Source: Bugula neritina
Taxonomy: Eukaryota > Bryozoa > Gymnolaemata > Cheilostomatida > Bugulidae
Assembly: GCA_964035545.1 (NCBI GenBank)
Contig: OZ037765.1
Location: 11,836,698-11,900,697 of the forward strand
Direction: 5' to 3'
Length of the DNA: 64,000 nt
A program made the position numbers and the translations under genes. Positions within the stretch are counted from its first letter, which is position 1. The number at the start of each line of letters is the position of its first letter. The notes beneath the pieces were generated by a model, which was not told where the DNA came from, searched no databases, and saw only the letters and a program-made list of their open reading frames with translations. Positions 56,458 through 64,000 of this stretch are shown one piece after another.

Positions 56458-56487
56458 CGGACCGTTACGATTTTTCGTAACGGTCCG
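56458..56487. repeat. Perfect 13-bp GC-rich hairpin
   Basis: CGGACCGTTACGA, loop TTTT, TCGTAACGGTCCG. Conspicuous because it carries several CpG in an AT-rich stretch. Confidence 0.9.
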
Positions 56488-58825
56488 CACATATAGAATA
56501 TTAAGTGCATATGACAATGACCTGTGCTTTAATGTTGGGGAATCCCCTCCCAGCCTTTTCTGTTATGCGTAGTTAAAACCAGCACATAAAAATACCATGT
56601 ATAGTAAATTTCAATTGATTTTGAGCAAACTTTAATGTTAGGTCATAAGTTGCTGGTGTGTACTAAATGAAGTAAACTGACTCATTTACTATTATGTTTT
56701 GGTATTAGACTAATAATAGTTGATATTTATTTTTTAAGTTGTTATTAATAATATGTAAATATATCTATTTGTATGCTGTGTGTTTACTTGTGAGTTGTGT
56801 TCATAATATTAATTATGAAATAATCATTTTTATAATAGTAATTGATAATAAAAAGGCAACAAAACCAAAACCAATGTTCAAGGCCAATGACTAGGATAAC
56901 TCTCTCTATTTTTTAAAAAGTGGCAAGATAGAAGATAAATGCACTTATCCAAAAAAGCTGTATAGCCAAGAGTAATAATTATTATATGATTATTATAATT
57001 CCAGTTGTTGAAATATAAACTTGAAGTATATAAATAAACTTAGGTATCATAATTTAAATAAATAGTTTTGTTTTTAAGTAACTCCAGGTCATCTTAAAAA
57101 GCTCCTTGCAATAGATGACCCTAGAATTAGGTCTATATATAAAAAAGTAAGCAGTTTTGTTGTGCTACATTTTGTCTAATTATTGTTTGGTGTAAATTCA
57201 GGTGTCTAATTAGAACATTTGTCTGTTGGTAATCATAAACTCCAACTGTTACATTTGCTTGAGCAGTATTTTTATTTCATCAATTATTTATATTTTCTTA
57301 TAGATAAATAAGCAAAGAGCAGTTTCAAAGTCGCTAGAAGCAGATCTAAGTTTTTTTTAGTTGAAGTAATACATTTATCTGCTTGTAACTGCCAACACTT
57401 TTTAATATGATTAATTATATCTTGTTAACTACATGGCCATGTTTTGTTGCTTATCATTATTCATTATGTTGATTTCATAGCATTTAATTTCTGGTCAAAT
57501 TATGAATATCAAAATATAAATAGTTACACTAATAAATAATAAAATACAATTAAAGTTTGAGTATTATTAACCCTATAAATTATAAATATAAAGTAAAACT
57601 GTCAATCTAAAACTGGAATAATTTTAGTCTATAAAGTGATGTTTGTGATCATTCAGTATACTCATGGTAATAGTGATGATGATTGGCATAATGACAGTAT
57701 TTTTAGCATATTAATTTTTACTATTGAGTTATTGAGATTTTCTACTTCTGCTTCACTGTAGAGACATTAAACCATTTACTGAGTCTCCTTCACTTCGAAT
57801 AAAAATTTCGTTGTAAAGGTAGAAGAGTTTTTTTTATAAATTACATCAGTAGGATCTTGACTGCTACAGAGTGCACAGTGTACTCTAATAAAATTTCTTA
57901 TGTGTAATAGTAAAGACAATGATCAAGAGTTTATTAAAAATCACTGCAGTTATAAACTTATTTATGTTTGTTAGTTACTTACAATTAGCTACACAAGCAC
58001 AATAAGATCAATATCTGAACTGTCTGCCCATTAGGTGCAGAGTAAATGTAATTCTGTCAAATTTACCATGACTGCCCATGGCAGTTAGTGTGACTCTCAA
58101 GCTGAAACTAAGAATGTGGGATGAAGTCGTACAGATATTTCAGACAATTTCTATGACTAAGTATCTCAAGGCCAATTTCATCAAAATTGATTTGTTGCTT
58201 ATTTTGATTTTATAAATTGAAACTAATTACTGGAAACATTTTTCTGCTAATTGACTTTAGTCGGTAATTAAACTAAAGTAATAGTTGGTATGACTATAAA
58301 AAACGGAAAATCTTTTGATAGCTTACTGTCAATGATATTAGTGTACCTCCCTGTGAATGAAAATGTTTTTATCCCAAGTTATTTAATGTTTTAGAATAGC
58401 TTTAATGATATAAGTTATAAAACATTTTAATCCACAATATTGGTGTTGGATTTTAGTTTTGTTTAGGCTATCTAACCTATTGTGATGTACATGTACATAC
58501 TTGCAACAATGTATGTTAGATTTTATTCTGACAAATTTATACTCAAGCTGCTGCATATTATTGTTGCAAAATATAGGTTTGGAATCAAACTTGGCAGCGT
58601 TTGTTATGAAAAATAATTTTTCCACAAGCGTATCATAATTTTTCAGATGAATTTGTCTTTTACTCATTTGATATTTTAGAAAGATATTAATTATCAATAG
58701 TTATATGTAATCGATTAGTCTTGTGTTACTCTTGGTTATTGAATAAGTAATTCCATTGTCACCAAAATATGCATTATATATTCAACTTGTCAAATTTTAG
58801 TTTTGTAGTATTACAATAGATAAAA

Positions 58826-61800
58826 ATGGGTAAAGATGGAAAAAGTGGAGGATTCCTGACTCCAAAGGCCATAGCAAACCGTATTAAAGCCAAAGGTTTA
58901 CAAAAGCTGCGTTGGTATTGTCAGATGTGTCAAAAACAATGCAGAGATGAGGTATTCATTTTGTAAAACTCATGAATTAGAAATTTCAAGCATTTTAAGC
59001 TAATACATGCTGCTGCTTTATAACTCAATTTATTTATGCTACATATAGAATGGATTCAAGTGCCACACTTCATCAGAATCACACCAAAGGCAGCTTTTAC
59101 TTTTTGCTGAAAACCCGGAAGATTTTCTCAGTACTTATTCTCAGTAAGTTTAACTTTTCAATACATGTGTTAAGTATTTCCAGTGAATTTAGTTTTGCAA
59201 TAGTCTGGTGGAAAACATTGGTGGCATGTGTTTATAAAAGCCTTTTGGGGGCTTTACTTGTGTTTTTTTTGTAATTACAAATATCTTGTTACAATATACG
59301 ACACATTAATATTATGTAAATGACATAAAAATGGTTTAAAAAGATTTGATGATGTTGATAATTTTACCAAACGTAGAAAAGCTTTCAATCATTTTAACCA
59401 TAGCTATTATTGCGCTTTTCCTGATAACAACAGTATAAACAACTCTCAGGTATCCAAAATGTCGACATAGTGATTTTAGAAAAGCATTCGAAATAATTGA
59501 GATAACAAATGCCAAAAAGAGACATATCACTGGTGTGTGGTATTTGAATTTTAGAGAATTTAAGGATGGATACTTAGAACTTCTTAGAAGACAGTTTGGT
59601 ACAAAACGTGTGAAAGGAAATCAAGTGTACCAAGACTACATTAATGATAGAAATCATGTGCACATGAACGCTACACAATGGGAAACCCTCACTGATTTTA
59701 TTAAGTGGTTGGGTAGAGAAGGTACTGTGATTTGCCTACAGTTTATTGTCAGCTTAACCGAATCTTTGAGAAAGTTTATAATATAAAGTTATAATTTGTA
59801 GTAAGTTAATGATTTAGTAATCAGGACTACTGCCTTTCTTATATTTTATAATATATTAATAATCTTCGGGGAATGCATGTGTCTACTTTCACAACATTAT
59901 AATCTGTACTCCCATAGGGCTATGTGTAGTTGACAATACAGAGAAAGGCTGGTTTGTGCAGTATGTAGACAGGGATCCAGAAACTATTAGGAAAATGGAA
60001 GCGGCTAAGGCAAGAGAGAAGCATGAAAAAGATGACGAGGACAGAATGGCAGCATTTATACAGGTCTTGATATAAGCTGGTATTTGTAACGAAACTATTT
60101 AGTTTATATATTCATGTGGGCTCAAGTTTTCTATGGCATCTCTGAGTTTGTATTTTATGTTCAACTTTATTTACCAACTTGTTATACTGGTAGATTGCTG
60201 CAAAGTATTTATTATAATTCTAGTTTGTCTACATTATACAACATAATTATTTGAATTTTATATTTCAAATTCTGTAGCTGTTACATTACATTTGACTTGA
60301 ATACCAATTCAAGCAACCTCTGAAGCATTCTGTGCTTTCCTTACTCTACATAGTGTATTCTCAAGTCTGGTGGAGTGATACTGCTTTCACCGCATGCGAT
60401 ATTTTTAGTCTCAAATTGAAAAAGCAAAAGAATCTACTAAGGACCAGGTGGAGACAAAGCCTACGGAACTGTCAAGAGACGATGACTCTAATAAAGGTAA
60501 CTTGGAGCTCGTGTTTTAACTACAAACATTAAATGGCTTTAAAAACAGAAGCTGGCTAAAAATTTTTTTGAAGCATCCGCAGTAGGGAAAACATATTTAT
60601 TTATTTATTCTACATTTTTTCTAAGTATGTTAGTATTTTTAAGCTGAACAATCTCCTGGTTTCAATATTGTATGTCCAAGTTCTATTTGAAAACCACAGC
60701 AAAATGCATTACTATAAAGTTATGCTCTCGAATTTTTTACTTGACTATAGTTGGTGATTTTTGTGTGCATTTTTGGTGTTTATTGCTTTGTTTGACAACT
60801 ACTCATGCTACTAATATCTACCAGTATTAGCATCCTTATTCTTAACCTTCTTCCCCAGTTTTAGATTTCCATCCAACAATGATGCATTTTATGTGACTTT
60901 ATTTAATGCCATTGCTAGTTAGTATGCATCTAAAAGCAGGTTAGGCTCAAAGAGCATATTTTCGAATTCACAATTTTCTATTTAATATAATAGTATATGG
61001 AGCTATTCTATATTTTCAATGTGGTTGTAAAAATGTTTTTATAAAGACATTGAAGTAGTTATCTGCACTTGTACATATAGGTTTATGTAAAGTATAAAAC
61101 TCAAATTTTGTTGTTTTTTCAGTGGCATTTTCTCTTGGTGAATCTAGTAAGACTTCTACCATGTCCTCAAAAACTTCTGTTGGGTGAGAAATGTATTCCT
61201 GCTATTCTCTATAGTTTTCTATCCATAAACATGTTACTGTGATCATTAGTGAGAATGTTTAGTGCATACCAATACGTATATACATATAAAAGTGGTGTGT
61301 GTTTAGTTCAACTCTGTTTTAGCTGTCCTTTTAGGACTATTTTATTTATGAAAGCATTAATGGGTCAATTAATTGCTAAAACTGAAATAATTTAGGGAGA
61401 ACAAATCCCTTTTGTGCATGTAAACAGTTCTGCTTTTTTTATCTGTGTAATTTCTACGTTCATAAACTGAGTGATGACCATTCTTTTAGTTAGTCTTTGT
61501 AATATTGAATGAATTGAATTTTTAGAGCAACTAACCCTTTACAAAATAATAAAACTGAACAGCCATTAGTTAAAAAGAAAAAAGAAACCGTAAAGAGAAA
61601 AAGTGCTTTAGATGAAATAATGGAGGTAAACTGTTTTTTTAGTTATTAGGGTAGCTAAGAATATACTTGTTTTGAATTATAATATCACCAAGTGAGTATT
61701 TGCTGGTGTAGACATGCCACATTGCTTTGAGGATTAGGTGCTGTCAGAGTGTGAACTTCCTTAGTTTATACAGATAAATCTTCTGTACAAGCTATGTAAG

Positions 61801-63514
61801 CTCAGCTGTTGATTAGTGTTGAAGTGAGTAATTCAAATTAAGATTTCTATTTATTTTTTGGGTAAGTTGATGGAAAGACTCGGCAATAAAAACTTTGTTT
61901 TCCCCAGCTGTGACTGTGTATTTATTCATATATATCAACCTGTTGCTGTTTAACTGTACTTCATTAGATTGAAGAGCAAAAAAAGAAGAAAGCCAAGTCA
62001 GTGAATAAAGATTACTGGCTTTTTCCAGGTTTGTTTCAAGATCTTCTATTTCATGTTTCTTAGCAGGCTATTGAATGCATAATTTTATCCATACTACATG
62101 GAAGTAGTCTGTGGTAGACACTTTGATTTACATGCTCTTCCATACTTGGAATGTTCAGTGTTTCATAGTTCTTACAGTCGAATTTAGATCTAGCCTGTCT
62201 TCTCTCTTTTAAAATTTATAGACATTACTGTAAGTTTATTGTTTAGTTTTAGGAATTTCTAAATTGTTTATTTGCTTCAAAGATTTGACTTGATTTTATT
62301 GTCACCTGGACCGCTGTAGTCCTGCATGGGTATTGGTAAAAAGAGTTAAATGTATTACTCAATTCTAATTTTTTTCCTCGTGATCCTCTTTAATGTATGT
62401 TGAGAAATACATTGTGCAAGAAAATAACCAAGAAGCTTGTTCCTGCTAAGTGAGCCATTAGCTTTATACTGGTGTTGTTTGTAGATATTATTGTGAAGGT
62501 TATAACGAAAAAGTTGGGAGATAAATATTACAAAAAGAAAGGTGTAATCAGAGAAGTGAGAGATAAATATACTGCAGTTATTCTTATGATTGACTCTGGG
62601 GAAAAAGTTAAGCTGGATCAAACACATCTAGAGACAGTATTGCCTGCTATTGGTAAGTGTCCTGCAGTTTTTTGTTATGATCTTTTAAAATGATGTTTAA
62701 AAAGAGTTGCGTTACTGTAATCAATTTATTATTGTAGGAAAGACAGTCCTTATTGTCAATGGGGAGTTCAGAGGTGAAGAAGGTGAATTGGTCAAATTGA
62801 ATGAATCTAAATTTTCTTGTGATGTCAAAATAATCGCTGTAAGTTTCATGTTTTATATTTTTAATATTATTTTGATTCATGTGTAAACTGATATAGGCTT
62901 AGCCTTTTAGCTACGTATTATCTCATAGAACATTTGTAGTTATCTTCAAAGGCGAGGACATTAAAGTTGGTTTTGTTATGGGAGAATATTTTGAAGGACT
63001 TTCAATTGTGCTTAATCAGTTGTGTTCTCAAAATTTGCTATAGGCTTACTCTCTTATTGTTTACTTTTTTATTCATATAGTATCCGCATAATTTCATGAA
63101 TGAATAGCAAGAATCAACTTAATTTTGTAATATTAAATGTAGCAACAAACTATCAATAATTAATTAATACTACTGCCAAGAAAAAAGATTTCGAAGCATG
63201 TACCGAAAAAGCTTTGAAGATCAGACAGTCTAAATATATTCTTTTTCATACTTGAAAAAAAACTTGTAACCTATACTCATACTTTAAAGAACACTAAAAG
63301 TAAATTCTTAGGTGGGATTGAATTTTTCTGTCATACAAAAAATAGGTGTGTGATTCAGGAAATGGGGGAAATTCTAGAAACTTTGAGAACTTAATATTAG
63401 AGTGTGCTTCTATTGCTTCAACGTGTGTATTTATTTCAGGGTCCGCATAACGGAAAGCTCGTGAGTAACCTTCCCTATGAAGATGTCAGCAAGCTTCAGG
63501 TGGAATCAACCTGA
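58826..63514 (+). CDS. KIN: KIN (KIN17), DNA/RNA-binding nuclear zinc-finger protein
   Basis: KIN17 binds DNA and RNA and acts in replication, repair and pre-mRNA processing in the nucleus. Eleven coding exons keep frame: 58826-58951, 59049-59143, 59555-59721, 59918-60063, 60409-60496, 61123-61183, 61526-61625, 61968-62028, 62485-62652, 62738-62838, 63440-63514. They give 395 codons against 393 in human. The zinc finger (CQMC plus H..H of the HTSSESH segment) spans residues 32-54. The winged-helix KIN17 domain follows, with LELLRRQFGTKRV and HMNATQWETLTDFIKWLGREG. A lysine-rich stretch (KKKKETVKRK) near 250 is a likely nuclear signal. The C-terminal SH3-like/KOW part has WLFPDIIVKVITKK, MIDSGEKVKLDQTHLETV and the final KOW-like GPHNGKLVSNLPYEDVSKL. 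The middle (180-260) is poorly conserved, so exons 5-7 are less certain in detail. Confidence 0.95.
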
Positions 63515-64000
63515 ATATGAAACATTTAGTTCAACCAACCTTATTCAAACTAAATCACATAGAAATTATCTTCACAATTGTATTTGTATTGACATATTTA
63601 TTTTTATATATATCCGATGTTTATGAAGAGCTTTTATAATAAATATTTTATTAACGCCAATATTTCAGGAGTAAAATGAATTTCATAAAGCAAAACTATA
63701 ATGAAGCAATTATAAGCTATAGAATATACATACAAACCGGAGAGATATTTTTAAAAGTTACATGATTGTGCACCTTTCGTTGATTGAAAATATATGGAAA
63801 ATAAAATAAAAAACTATGTAGAATTTATTTAAGGCATATGTCACAACCTGTTAATAAACCAATCGTATAAAAATATAATAATTCAACCTTGGCAATAAGA
63901 AACTGGCCAACATAACATCTACTTTGTTGATATGCATACATGGTAATATTTGCAACAGTAGCAGAGGTAATAATTGAAACACTGGTCAAACTAGAATAGT
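63515..64000. other. KIN 3' UTR and downstream flank
   Basis: AT-rich. Apart from the KIN poly(A) signal nothing is recognised. Confidence 0.5.
63638..63643 (+). terminator. Poly(A) signal of KIN
   Basis: AATAAA 124 bases after the KIN stop codon. Confidence 0.65.

Larger units (their letters stand above)
54405..58825. other. AT-rich intergenic region upstream of KIN, no gene supported
   Basis: Apart from triplet-repeat arrays (54880-54920, 55590-55850, 55990-56215) and two hairpins listed separately, I see no coding sequence or known repeat. The KIN promoter should lie near its right end. Confidence 0.5.

Overview
This is AT-rich nuclear DNA from an intron-rich invertebrate animal. The evidence is spliceosomal introns with GT-AG borders, four animal-type housekeeping genes, and a dense mix of DNA transposons, LTR elements, LINEs and SINEs. 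The phylum cannot be fixed from sequence reading alone. A spiralian such as a mollusc, annelid or bryozoan would fit, but that is a guess.

Host genes: (1) NUBPL, the mitochondrial iron-sulfur assembly ATPase for complex I, on the minus strand at 9093-9932 and intronless in its coding part. (2) SSR2/TRAP-beta, a subunit of the ER translocon-associated complex, on the plus strand at 13371-14407 in 4 coding exons (186 codons). (3) THNSL1, threonine synthase-like 1, on the minus strand at 14701-26657. I could rebuild 16 coding exons that keep frame and give 739 residues. It meets SSR2 tail to tail. (4) KIN (KIN17), a zinc-finger DNA/RNA-binding protein, on the plus strand at 58826-63514 in 11 coding exons (395 codons). 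These are unrelated housekeeping genes with no operon-like link.

Mobile DNA: 1-7860 holds a hAT remnant, and a second, KIAA1586-like hAT remnant split exactly by a 4.8-kb Ty3 element (LTRs 328 bp, TSD ACTCT). THNSL1 intron 2 carries a tRNA-type SINE and a 5.17-kb unit with 1.19-kb nearly identical inverted arms. That unit surrounds a decayed gene whose motifs read, in order, like an XPG/FEN1-type nuclease followed by a TSO1/CXC zinc domain. From 27.2 to 54.4 kb there is almost only transposon material: a gag scrap, Harbinger N-terminal fragments, a 7.7-kb GC-rich Ty3 element (LTRs 349 bp, TSD CATG, perfect tRNA-Leu type primer site) with an extra zinc-finger ORF after pol, a tandem duplication of an intron-containing MULE-type pseudogene, a second decayed CXC/XPG-like copy, mariner, a Kolobok-like pseudogene and several LINE fragments. 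The stretch 54.4-58.8 kb holds triplet (ANT)n arrays and two hairpins but no gene I can support.

The most interesting items are the inverted-arm CXC/XPG-like unit (20764-25934) and the accessory zinc-finger ORF of the GC-rich Ty3 element (34341-35741).
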